A stretch of 64,000 nucleotides of DNA from Alphaproteobacteria bacterium UBA3768 (GTDB taxonomy: Bacteria; Pseudomonadota; Alphaproteobacteria; CAAHEQ01; UBA3637). The notes under the pieces are model-generated. The model saw only the letters and a program-made list of their open reading frames with translations. It searched no databases and was not told the DNA's origin. Where the stretch lies: NCBI GenBank assembly GCA_002372315.1, contig DFFU01000004.1:34750-98749 (forward strand). Direction: 5' to 3'. Every line of letters starts with the position of its first letter. Position 1 is the first letter of the stretch. A program made the position numbers and the translations under genes. Positions 48,545 to 56,773 of this stretch are shown piece by piece.

Positions 48545-49630
48545 TTATTTCTCTGGATAAACAATTGTTCCACAAGGGGCTGCTGTATCCGATCCAGTGC
48601 ATGAGGGCAGGGAAACAGGTAATCCCATCGCACATCTTGCGCCCAAAAATCCATAACCAATTGCATTTAAATGTTCTGAAAAATGCAGTACATCATCAGC
48701 AACATAAATATTTTGTAATCGTTGTTGCAATGCAAGCATCAATGTTGAATTTTTACGTCCTGTTCCAATAAACATCCAATGTTCAATTGGAAATTCAAAA
48801 AATTTTGTACAAGCAATTATTTGTTCTACCATGAATTGAGTTAAGGTAGCGCAGCCATCTTCCAATGAAAGACCTTCCACTTGTTCCAAAAGAGTATCAA
48901 AATCATTTCTATGGATGGCCTTGGGTGGTTTTTTTGATAAGAAAGGATTTTCCATTAATACTTTTAAAACTTTTTTATCTACCTGACCTCGGGCAGCCAA
49001 TAAACCTTCTTCATCTTGCGATTGTTGGCTGTGTCGTGTCATCCATTTTTCAAGTAGTGCAAAACCAACGCCAATATCGCAAGCTCCTAATTCACCATCT
49101 GGACCGATGTAGGTGAGTTTCAAAACGCCCCCCAATCCAACAATGCCCAGAGGTTTATTTAAATTTTTTGTCACCGCTTGCCAAAAAACAGATAAAAGAG
49201 GTGAGCCTGTTCCACCAAGATTTAAATCCGATTGGACGTAATGGCCAATGACCGGAAGATTAAAATGATGAGCAATTTTTTGTAAATTACCTAGCTCAAT
49301 AGCATTTTTATCCTCCGTAGAAAGACGCGCAAAAATTCCAGATATGCTAATATAGTCAATCTTTTCATCATGCCATTTTTCTAAAGCCTCATTTAAAAGA
49401 GAAATAAAAAAATTACTCACATCTTCATCCATTTGAATAATCGCATCGGCATTAGAAAGTGTTTGATTATTAATATTCCAAAGTCGTTCCTTCAGTGCTT
49501 CATCAAAGGGGCGACTGAATGTTTGTGGAATTTCAAAAATATCCAAACCATCTGTTTTAACTAGTGCAAAGGTCACGTTTTGAACGGTACTTTCTGAATA
49601 TAACGATAGGATTGTATTTTGTTTTAACAT
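48545..49630 (-). CDS. anmK: Divergent anhydro-N-acetylmuramic acid kinase-like protein
   Basis: 361 residues, normal AnmK length. Similarity is seen in VIGHYVQSDLNLGGTGSPLL, VGLGGVLKLTYI, and the C-terminal MFIGTGRKNSTLM plus NAIGYGFLGARC. Key motifs have changed: the ATP-binding GTSxDG at the N-terminus reads SLYSESTVQNV, and the DTGPGN box reads CDIGVGF, keeping the Asp only. AnmK normally phosphorylates anhydro-MurNAc from cell-wall recycling. This copy may be inactive or changed in function. The start overlaps plsC; 49645 is an alternative. Confidence 0.75.
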   Translation of the reverse strand: MLKQNTILSLYSESTVQNVTFALVKTDGLDIFEIPQTFSRPFDEALKERLWNINNQTLSNADAIIQMDEDVSNFFISLLNEALEKWHDEKIDYISISGIFARLSTEDKNAIELGNLQKIAHHFNLPVIGHYVQSDLNLGGTGSPLLSVFWQAVTKNLNKPLGIVGLGGVLKLTYIGPDGELGACDIGVGFALLEKWMTRHSQQSQDEEGLLAARGQVDKKVLKVLMENPFLSKKPPKAIHRNDFDTLLEQVEGLSLEDGCATLTQFMVEQIIACTKFFEFPIEHWMFIGTGRKNSTLMLALQQRLQNIYVADDVLHFSEHLNAIGYGFLGARCAMGLPVSLPSCTGSDTAAPCGTIVYPEK

Positions 49631-50352
49631 TCTTTTGAATTCCATTTTGTGGGAAGTTTTTCTTGTTCAGATTCAATTGTATCTTTCAGTTTTTTTAAAA
49701 AGGCACGTTTTTCCATTCCCGGTTGAATAGGGGGCAAAAAATGAACTTGTACAGTACCTGGATACTTCATGATCTTATTTTTGGGCCAAAAAACACCTGT
49801 GTTTAATGCTACAGGGACAACAGGGACTTTACAATGATCGTACAAAAAGGCAACACCTGGATGATATTCAGGTGATATTTCCTCTGGTTTCGTACGTGTT
49901 CCTTCAGGAAAAATAACTAAATTTAACCCTTTATTCAAATTTTTTTGTGCTTTTGATAGCATGATGCGCATTGTTTTGGCACCACCTGCGCGATCAATAG
50001 GAACACATCCCGTTTTAAGGGCATATAAACCAGCCAAAGGGATACACATCAGGGACCTTTTAAAAATATAAAAAACATTGGGAACCATTGTATGAAATAG
50101 TAAAGTTTCCATAGCAGATTGGTGCTTTGAAGCAACAATATATCCTTGTTTTTTGGGCAAATTTTCTAAGCCAGTAACTACAATTTTAATGCCAACAAAC
50201 TTCAAAGACCAACGGACGCTTTTTGTCCAAAGAATGGGCACTATATACGCTTGTTTGTAATTCATTAACAAAACTGGAAGCATTATCACAAAATAAAATA
50301 AACTGATTCCCCATAATATTGGTAAAAATAGTATAGATTTAATTTTCTGCAT
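49624..50352 (-). CDS. plsC: 1-acyl-glycerol-3-phosphate acyltransferase
   Basis: 242 residues. One N-terminal membrane helix or hairpin (LFLPILWGISLFYFVIMLPV) precedes the acyltransferase core: VASKHQSAMETLLF (HX4E variant of HX4D), GCVPIDRAGGAKTM, VIFPEGTRTKPEE and VPVVPVALNTGVFW. It makes phosphatidic acid at the inner membrane. The order ftsE-ftsX-DUF218-plsC is conserved in alphaproteobacteria. It lies 3 bp after the DUF218 gene. Confidence 0.94.
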   Translation of the reverse strand: MQKIKSILFLPILWGISLFYFVIMLPVLLMNYKQAYIVPILWTKSVRWSLKFVGIKIVVTGLENLPKKQGYIVASKHQSAMETLLFHTMVPNVFYIFKRSLMCIPLAGLYALKTGCVPIDRAGGAKTMRIMLSKAQKNLNKGLNLVIFPEGTRTKPEEISPEYHPGVAFLYDHCKVPVVPVALNTGVFWPKNKIMKYPGTVQVHFLPPIQPGMEKRAFLKKLKDTIESEQEKLPTKWNSKEC

Positions 50353-50355
50353 CTT

Positions 50356-50937
50356 TTATCCTTTGATTAAATTTTTAACAAATGTAGCAATAAATTTATG
50401 ATATTCTATAAACAGGTGCCAAGCATATTTTGTATGAAGCCACTCAGTTGATTCATTGAAATCTTTTGGAAAAATAGAGTGTGGAATTATTTTAATATTG
50501 GACTTAATCCCTTTCATCTCCAATAAACTGCGAGGCATATGATAAAAGCTAGTGACTAAAATGATGGATTTTACATTATGGTCCTGAGTCCATTGATTAA
50601 TCTCCAGCGCATTTGTATGAGTATTTTGAGCCATGTATCCTAAATGAATTAGATTATATAAATCTTGCTCTTTAGAACCGAGTATATCCTGTACTTTTAC
50701 GTCTTGATTTACTCCAGAAATAAAAAGTCTGTCTGCCCATTTTAATTCTAGTAATTTAACACCAGCCTGTATTCGATGGTCTTTTCCTCCTGTTAAAACA
50801 ATGACAGCGTCTGTCTTTTGTAAAGGTATATATTTTAATGAAATAGTTACTAAGCAAAATAATAAAAACATTATAAGCCACACAGAAACTGAAATGGTAA
50901 ATGTATATGAAATAAAAATGCGTTTAAAAAAATTCAT
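50356..50937 (-). CDS. YdcF/SanA-like DUF218 protein
   Basis: 193 residues. An N-terminal membrane anchor (FTISVSVWLIMFLLFCLVTI) is followed by the DUF218 domain: TDAVIVLTGGKDHRIQAGVKLL, FISGVN, NTHTNALEINQW, and IILVTSFYHMPRSLLEM. The conserved Asp, Gly and Arg/His positions of the family are present. Its biochemical role is unsettled; members affect envelope integrity. It starts at the ftsX stop. Confidence 0.9.
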   Translation of the reverse strand: MNFFKRIFISYTFTISVSVWLIMFLLFCLVTISLKYIPLQKTDAVIVLTGGKDHRIQAGVKLLELKWADRLFISGVNQDVKVQDILGSKEQDLYNLIHLGYMAQNTHTNALEINQWTQDHNVKSIILVTSFYHMPRSLLEMKGIKSNIKIIPHSIFPKDFNESTEWLHTKYAWHLFIEYHKFIATFVKNLIKG

Positions 50938-51827
50938 TAGATAAATCTTTTCAAATATCCTAAAACAGATTTAAAAGTTGTTATAAAAGCAATAAAACTC
51001 ATCAATAGTGGGTATCCTGCCAAAAAGAGCCATTGTTCCATATAAATACCTGTTGTAAAAATGCTATCTGACATACCTTCAAAACAATAAATTAACGCCA
51101 CTAAAATTGGTGCAGCACAACAAAATCCTAAAAAACCACCAATGAGAGAACGCTTCAGGCTACGCCAAGCATATTTTGTCGTGATATAAAAGTCCTTTGC
51201 GCCCATCATATGGACCAATCGAATAATTGGTTCTTGAATTTTTAAACTTGCTCGGGTAGTATAACTAACGGTAAAAACAACAGTAAAAATAATTAAAATC
51301 AAAATAATTCCAATCAATTGTAAAATACGATGAGATAATTTTACCAATTGCGTCAACCAAATTCTATGACTGTCCAAGGATGCATTAGGTACCTGAATAC
51401 TCAGATCCATCTTAAGTTGTTCTAAAAAAGGAGGATTTTTAGGATCAATAGCAACATCAATTAACTTTGGTAAGGGTAAGTCCATCAAATTGACATCAGC
51501 TCCTATCCATGGTGCCATCAGTTCACCCATTTGATTTTCATCCAAAACATTTGCTTCGCGTACACCGGGGGTTGTGCGAATGATAGAGAGGGCTTTTTCT
51601 ATGTCTTCATTAACAGCTTCTGCACGAAAAACGCCATTATCGTCATAGGTATTTATTTGAATTGTTAAAGATTCAGATACACCCTGTTGCCAGCGATTAA
51701 GACAATTATATACGAATAATCCGCTACCACACAATAATGTCCCAATAAATACCATCAATAGGAAAATCCATGGGAAATAGAAACGCGTTGTTTCATCAGC
51801 AAACAAGAAAGCATTTTTATTGGCCAT
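50937..51827 (-). CDS. ftsX: Cell division protein FtsX
   Basis: 296 residues with four membrane helices: one near residues 20-40, then three in the last 130 residues (ILQLIGIILILIIFTVVFTV; LIGGFLGFCCAAPILVALIY; WLFLAGYPLLMSFIAFITTF). The periplasmic loop between helix 1 and 2 binds a peptidoglycan hydrolase activator in other bacteria. With FtsE it forms an ABC-type complex at the division site. It overlaps ftsE by 11 bp. Confidence 0.94.
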   Translation of the reverse strand: MANKNAFLFADETTRFYFPWIFLLMVFIGTLLCGSGLFVYNCLNRWQQGVSESLTIQINTYDDNGVFRAEAVNEDIEKALSIIRTTPGVREANVLDENQMGELMAPWIGADVNLMDLPLPKLIDVAIDPKNPPFLEQLKMDLSIQVPNASLDSHRIWLTQLVKLSHRILQLIGIILILIIFTVVFTVSYTTRASLKIQEPIIRLVHMMGAKDFYITTKYAWRSLKRSLIGGFLGFCCAAPILVALIYCFEGMSDSIFTTGIYMEQWLFLAGYPLLMSFIAFITTFKSVLGYLKRFI

Positions 51828-52557
51828 TTTTTTCTCCTTTTGTTAGTTTTGAAATATCAGAATTTCTTGGAATTGTCAAATGTACTTGTCCACCATGTAA
51901 ATGGAGTCTTGGAAATCCAAATTTTTGGATAAGTCCTTCGTTGTGTGTTGCAACAACAATCGTAGTCCCCAACTTATTGAGTTCCAAAAATAAATAAAGT
52001 AATCGCTGAGCCATAGCATCATCCACATTTCCGGTCGGTTCGTCAGCTAAAAGTAAAGAAGGTTTATGAATGACAGCACGAGCAATTGCAACGCGTTGCT
52101 GTTCACCACCTGATAATTCTTCTGGATAGGCACGCATTTGTTTTTCCAAGCCAACCCAAGCCAAAAGTTCCGTAACGTGTTTGCGGATATCGCTTTCTTT
52201 TTCCCCAATAATGCGTAAGGGAAGAGCAACATTATCAAACGCATTTAAATGATTAAGCAAGCGATAATCTTGAAAAACAACCCCGATTTGACGACGAATT
52301 TGAGCTTTTTCTGAACGTTTTAAAGAGTCAACAGTTTGACCAAACAAGCGTACGCGCCCTTTTGTTGGCAGATGATCCATATACAAAAGACTAAGTAAAG
52401 AAGTTTTGCCTGCGCCACTTTCACCCGTGAGAAAATGAAAAGAACCAGGTGCCAATGAAAAATGTAAATCCTTTAAAACATCCGTTCCAATTTTATAACG
52501 AAAAGAAACACCGTTAAATTCAGCAATAACGGGTGAAATACTTTCATTTGGTGTCAT
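51817..52557 (-). CDS. ftsE: Cell division ATP-binding protein FtsE
   Basis: 246 residues. Walker A GESGAGKTSLLSLLYMD, signature LSGGEQQRVAIARAVI, Walker B LLLADEPTGNVD. FtsE-specific GVVFQDYRLL and NVALPLRIIG are seen. It powers FtsX. The ATG at 52557 follows GGGAG. It heads a six-gene minus-strand unit. Confidence 0.95.
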   Translation of the reverse strand: MTPNESISPVIAEFNGVSFRYKIGTDVLKDLHFSLAPGSFHFLTGESGAGKTSLLSLLYMDHLPTKGRVRLFGQTVDSLKRSEKAQIRRQIGVVFQDYRLLNHLNAFDNVALPLRIIGEKESDIRKHVTELLAWVGLEKQMRAYPEELSGGEQQRVAIARAVIHKPSLLLADEPTGNVDDAMAQRLLYLFLELNKLGTTIVVATHNEGLIQKFGFPRLHLHGGQVHLTIPRNSDISKLTKGEKNGQ

Positions 52558-52583
52558 TTTTTTGCTCCCTTTTTTAAAAATTG

Positions 52584-52613
52584 TTGCAACTTTTTTCAAA
52601 AAATGTATATACT
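52584..52613 (+). promoter_or_regulatory. Predicted promoter for the zinc-ribbon/miaB unit
   Basis: TTGCAA (52584-52589), an 18-bp spacer and TATACT (52608-52613), 33 bp before the ATG at 52647. Confidence 0.6.
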
Positions 52614-52646
52614 ATGTACACTATTTTTGAGAAAAGGGAAAGAAAA

Positions 52647-53414
52647 ATGTTTGTTATTTGTCCAAAATGTTCTGCTAAATACCGGATTCCGAGTGAAATT
52701 ACGCTGCAAGAAGGGCAAAAAATGCAATGTTCAGCTTGTAAGCATATTTTTGTTTATGAACAAATAAAAAACGAATCGTTTGAAACGGAAGTTGAAATTC
52801 CTAAAGATCCCGTGTTGCCTTCAGGAAATGTAGTAATTAAAGAGGAAAATATTCTTATCAAAAAATCTTTACCAGAAGTATTTAAACCAGTACAACCAAT
52901 GTCGGTATCACAAGGTTCAAAAGTTTTTGTATGCGTATTTATTTTTATCCTTGTGTTATTTTTGTGTATGGCAATGTGGTTTGTTCGTGATATACTTAAG
53001 ACAGATTACACGTCATTTAATTCAGATAACCACATACCAAGAGTTGGAACCGTTCCTAATTTGCCAGATTCAAAAGAAATTGAAATTCCTTTGTTTGAAA
53101 ATGGAATTTCCGAAAGTAAAACCTCTAGCATAGAAGGTCTTGATAATTTTTTACACTTTCATTCAGTGCGTTTTCACAAGCAGGCAGAATCATTGTTGAT
53201 TGAAGGTATTATACAAAATGATGCTAATTTTTCACAAAAATTACCTGAACGCATATATGCGACAGGTTACAATCAGCACGGCAAAGAGTTATTTCAAAAA
53301 GAGATTTTCTTATCCAATGATATTATTGAGCCTTATGGGCAAAAGGCATTTTTTGGAACATATTCACCGGCGCCCAACGGTGTACAATGGATAGAGGTTT
53401 CATGCAAAAAGTAA
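52647..53414 (+). CDS. MJ0042-type zinc-ribbon membrane protein (DUF3426-like)
   Basis: 255 residues. The N-terminal ribbon is FVICPKCSAKYRIPSE ... MQCSACKHIF (two CxxC), a disordered linker follows, then one membrane helix (VFVCVFIFILVLFLCMAMWF) near residues 92-112, and a periplasmic beta domain like DUF3426 (FHSVRFHKQAESLLIEGIIQ). The opposite orientation to ftsE is typical of alphaproteobacteria, so a link with division or the envelope is likely. The Sel1-like gene overlaps its 3' end by 13 bp. Confidence 0.88.
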   Translation: MFVICPKCSAKYRIPSEITLQEGQKMQCSACKHIFVYEQIKNESFETEVEIPKDPVLPSGNVVIKEENILIKKSLPEVFKPVQPMSVSQGSKVFVCVFIFILVLFLCMAMWFVRDILKTDYTSFNSDNHIPRVGTVPNLPDSKEIEIPLFENGISESKTSSIEGLDNFLHFHSVRFHKQAESLLIEGIIQNDANFSQKLPERIYATGYNQHGKELFQKEIFLSNDIIEPYGQKAFFGTYSPAPNGVQWIEVSCKK

Positions 53415-54133
53415 TTTTTCTTTTGATTCTAGGAATGTCTTTTACTTGTAAGGCTGCTTGTCCCTTAGCAGATTCCTTTTTTGAAAAAGGTAGAACAGAT
53501 ATTGCGGTAGGTTTTTTAAATAGTTGTGCGCTGAATTATAATGATGATGAATCGCAAATGAAATTAGCCAAAGCATATGCAGATGGCGATTATAATTTGA
53601 CTGTAAATCCCAGATATTCTCTTTATTATTATCAATTGGCAGCAGAAACAGGTAATGCAGAAGCACAACTGGCTTTGGCGCAAGCTCTCATCAAAGCAGA
53701 TAAAACGTCCGAAAGTCGTAAAGATTTGCTTGATTATCGTTCTAAATTAAAAGTAACCTCTGATGAGACTGATAAAAATACTTTTAATGGAGATTTTATT
53801 CATCCATATGCTCTTTTGATGTTAGCAAGTGAATCCCCCAGCAAAAAATGGTATTATCCAAGTTTAGTGCGTAATGCGCCACCAAAAGCAGTTTCTCTAT
53901 TTAAAAGTTATAAGATAAGTGACGAAAAGAAAAAAATAGCCTTGAGACAGGCATCTCAATTTAAAACACGAAAATTATTACAAACCGCGAAAGAGATTAT
54001 GCCATCTGATGAGTATCAAACAATGGAAAAGAAGTTAAAAAATCCTCAAACACAAAATCAAGCACTGGATGAGCTGAAAATAAAAATGCAAGAATATATT
54101 GAACAAAAAAATAACATGCGGAAAACAAAATGA
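53402..54133 (+). CDS. Secreted Sel1/TPR-like protein
   Basis: 243 residues with a signal peptide (QKVIFLLILGMSFTCKA). Two Sel1-like repeat units follow (ESQMKLAKAYADGDYNL, then YYYQLAAETGNAEAQLALAQ), then a region without clear repeats and a charged helical tail. Sel1 repeats mediate protein contacts, often in the periplasm. It overlaps the previous gene by 13 bp and miaB by 4 bp, so the three are translated together. Role unknown. Confidence 0.78.
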   Translation: MQKVIFLLILGMSFTCKAACPLADSFFEKGRTDIAVGFLNSCALNYNDDESQMKLAKAYADGDYNLTVNPRYSLYYYQLAAETGNAEAQLALAQALIKADKTSESRKDLLDYRSKLKVTSDETDKNTFNGDFIHPYALLMLASESPSKKWYYPSLVRNAPPKAVSLFKSYKISDEKKKIALRQASQFKTRKLLQTAKEIMPSDEYQTMEKKLKNPQTQNQALDELKIKMQEYIEQKNNMRKTK

Positions 54134-55434
54134 AAAAAAAATTATATATAAAAACTTTTGGCTGTCAAATGAACGTGTACGATTCTGCACGGATGCGTGA
54201 TGCATTGATGGTTTTAGGGTACGCTGAAACAGATAAACCAGAATTTGCAGACGTGATTTTAATAAACACTTGTCACATTCGTGAAAAAGCGAGCGAAAAG
54301 CTTTTTTCTGAACTGGGGCGTCTGGGGCAAATCAAAAAGAAAAACGCCCTGATTGTTGTCGCGGGATGCGTAGTTCAGGCAGACGGTGCTGAAATTTTAC
54401 GTCGTAGTCCTTTAATTGATATTGCTTTGGGGCCACAAAGCTATCACGAACTTCCCAAAATTTTAACCGAATATAATCGTCAAAAGGGACGTGCGATCAG
54501 GGCTGAATTTCCTGCTGAATCTAAATTTGATTTTTTACCCCGACCACAAAAAAGTTCAGCCAATGCGTTTTTGGCGATTCAAGAAGGATGTGATAATTTT
54601 TGTTCTTATTGTGTGGTACCTTATACACGTGGATGTGAATATTCTCGTCCATCAACTGAGATTTTAAAGGAAGCTAAAGAATTGGTTAAATTGGGTGCAA
54701 AAGAGATCATGCTATTGGGACAGAATGTGAATTCTTGGCATGGTGACCAGGGTAGGGACTTGGGGGATTTAATTCGTGATATGGCCAAAATTCGTGGGTT
54801 AAAGCGAATTCGTTATACAACATCCTATCCCAGTAAAATGACGCAAAATCTTATCAATACACATGCTGATACGAAAAAGTTGATGCCATATATTCATTTG
54901 CCAATTCAGTCAGGATCTGATAGAATTTTGAAAGCCATGAATCGACAATACACAGTGGCAGAATATGAAAAAATAATCGCGCAATTTCGTGCTGTACGCC
55001 CCGATATTGCCATTTCATCGGATTTTATTGTAGGCTTTCCAGGGGAAACAGAGGGAGATTTTGAACAAACCTTGGCATTAGTTGAACGCGTGAAATACGC
55101 TAGTTCTTTTTCTTTTAAATTTAGTGCGCGTCCTGGTACACCGGCTAGTTTGATGAAAAATCAAATTCCAGAGGATATAAAGACAAAACGTTTGATGAAA
55201 CTTCAAAAACTGCTACAATCTCAGCAACGCGCCTTTAATGAAGCAACTGTTGATAAGGAATTGGATGTTTTGTTAATCGAACGTGGAAAAGAAAATGGAC
55301 AGTTGTTGGGATATAGTCCCTATATGCAGGGAACGGTTGTAAAAGCGCCTCTGAATATGTTGGGTGAAATCGTCCGCGTTAAAATTATTGGTGCTTCTGC
55401 GACCGCTATCACAGGTAAGATTATTACTCAATAG
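54130..55434 (+). CDS. miaB: tRNA-2-methylthio-N6-dimethylallyladenosine synthase
   Basis: 434 residues. The N-terminal MTTase domain has three cluster Cys (TFGCQMNV, INTCHIRE, VAGCVVQ). The radical-SAM CxxxCxxC is EGCDNFCSYCVVPYTRG. A C-terminal TRAM domain starts near residue 370. It adds a methylthio group to A37 of tRNAs that read UNN codons. In alphaproteobacteria miaB is normally followed straight away by phoH; here two extra genes lie between. Confidence 0.96.
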   Translation: MKKKLYIKTFGCQMNVYDSARMRDALMVLGYAETDKPEFADVILINTCHIREKASEKLFSELGRLGQIKKKNALIVVAGCVVQADGAEILRRSPLIDIALGPQSYHELPKILTEYNRQKGRAIRAEFPAESKFDFLPRPQKSSANAFLAIQEGCDNFCSYCVVPYTRGCEYSRPSTEILKEAKELVKLGAKEIMLLGQNVNSWHGDQGRDLGDLIRDMAKIRGLKRIRYTTSYPSKMTQNLINTHADTKKLMPYIHLPIQSGSDRILKAMNRQYTVAEYEKIIAQFRAVRPDIAISSDFIVGFPGETEGDFEQTLALVERVKYASSFSFKFSARPGTPASLMKNQIPEDIKTKRLMKLQKLLQSQQRAFNEATVDKELDVLLIERGKENGQLLGYSPYMQGTVVKAPLNMLGEIVRVKIIGASATAITGKIITQ

Positions 55435-55445
55435 GGATAAATAAT

Positions 55446-56726
55446 ATGCCTTTAAAAAAGGAATTTAACTCTACTTCAAAAAAATTGATGCGAGTGATGG
55501 CTTTAGCTTCTTTACTACAAGGTTGTTGTATATCTACTCCCACGCCAAAAATAAGATTTCCTGAATTTCCCGATAAAGAGCAAAAAAGTTTAGTACTAGA
55601 TAATTTGACACCTGATGAAGAAAAATACATTTATTCTTTTATGCAGGATTACGCACAAAAAAGTCCATCAGCTAAAAAATTATTAGAAGAACTAGCTTGT
55701 CAAAATGCACATTTAAATTTTTTTAACTCAGAGTTAGGGGCTGGAGGCATTTTTCATGCGGGATTATCTGATGAAAATAATTTGGGATTAAACAGAGGTA
55801 TAAAAGAAAAAGGTATTTCTTTAGCGGATACTTTTTTTCATGAAGCCGAACACGTTGTTCATTTAAAACAATCCCATAAAAACGGAATTAATGCGCACAG
55901 CTTTTCTTCATTAAATGATGTTTATATATACGCAACTTTATTGGAGGCCTTAGCCTATCGTAAAGCGGCGCTTTGTTGCGGAGAATATGCCCACAAATTA
56001 TCACCAAAACAAATACTAAAAAATGCAGATGATGTTTTTAAAAAACGATTACATACAGGTAGTAAATATATGGAAGAACGTTTAACCTATGAACGTGATG
56101 CAATTGTGATGGCAAATTCTGAAACAAATACCTTACCCAATCAGATTTATTATAAAAAAAAGCCAGATTGGAATAAAATCGTTTCTATTTTAAGTCGTGA
56201 TGAAGTAAAAAAAATGCCTTTACTACCTCAGCCAACCTTATTATTTTTGTCTGCTTGCCTATACCGAGAATTGGAAAAAAATCCTAATGCAGAATCATTG
56301 AATGATTTAGATATATCGTGCGTTTTAACCAATCGTTCTGCATTACAAAAAAATGAAAAAGAAATCAAAGCAATGGTGTCTAATTTATTGATAGAGGTAT
56401 ATGACTTATGCCAAAAATCTGATAAACCTCTTTCAGATAAGATGATGTATGCTTTTTTATATACTATTGGATGGCCCAACAAACAGCAACAGGAACAAAT
56501 AGAACGGAAAATAATAGATTTTGAAACTATTCGTGATGAAAATTTGGCCAAATTTAAAACAGGGGAATTATTTGATCGAGCAATTTTATTACTTAATAGT
56601 AAGGAAATACAAGATCATCAGATTCCTAAATTTGAAATTTACCCAAAAGTCTTAAAATTTGAAAAAATGATTTTGCTTCCTGAGATAGGACAACAAAAAA
56701 TAAATGCAAAACAATCAACCAGATAA
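55446..56726 (+). CDS. Predicted lipoprotein zinc metalloprotease, copy 1
   Basis: 426 residues. The N-terminus has a likely lipoprotein signal (RVMALASLLQGC, Cys27) after an unusually long polar n-region. A zinc-binding HEAEH motif lies at 132-136 (DTFFHEAEHVVHL), and a Glu at 167 (LLEALAYRKA) is spaced as a third ligand, as in gluzincins. The protein after that is helical with PDWNKIVSILSRDEV and DLDISCVLTNRS. It is clearly paralogous to the next gene, and may belong to a DUF6782-like metallopeptidase group, which I cannot check. It sits 11 bp after miaB. Substrate unknown; envelope location likely. Confidence 0.7.
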   Translation: MPLKKEFNSTSKKLMRVMALASLLQGCCISTPTPKIRFPEFPDKEQKSLVLDNLTPDEEKYIYSFMQDYAQKSPSAKKLLEELACQNAHLNFFNSELGAGGIFHAGLSDENNLGLNRGIKEKGISLADTFFHEAEHVVHLKQSHKNGINAHSFSSLNDVYIYATLLEALAYRKAALCCGEYAHKLSPKQILKNADDVFKKRLHTGSKYMEERLTYERDAIVMANSETNTLPNQIYYKKKPDWNKIVSILSRDEVKKMPLLPQPTLLFLSACLYRELEKNPNAESLNDLDISCVLTNRSALQKNEKEIKAMVSNLLIEVYDLCQKSDKPLSDKMMYAFLYTIGWPNKQQQEQIERKIIDFETIRDENLAKFKTGELFDRAILLLNSKEIQDHQIPKFEIYPKVLKFEKMILLPEIGQQKINAKQSTR

Positions 56727-56773
56727 AATCTTATGACAGACAAAATTAAAAAAACGATCAATAGGAGTATTTA

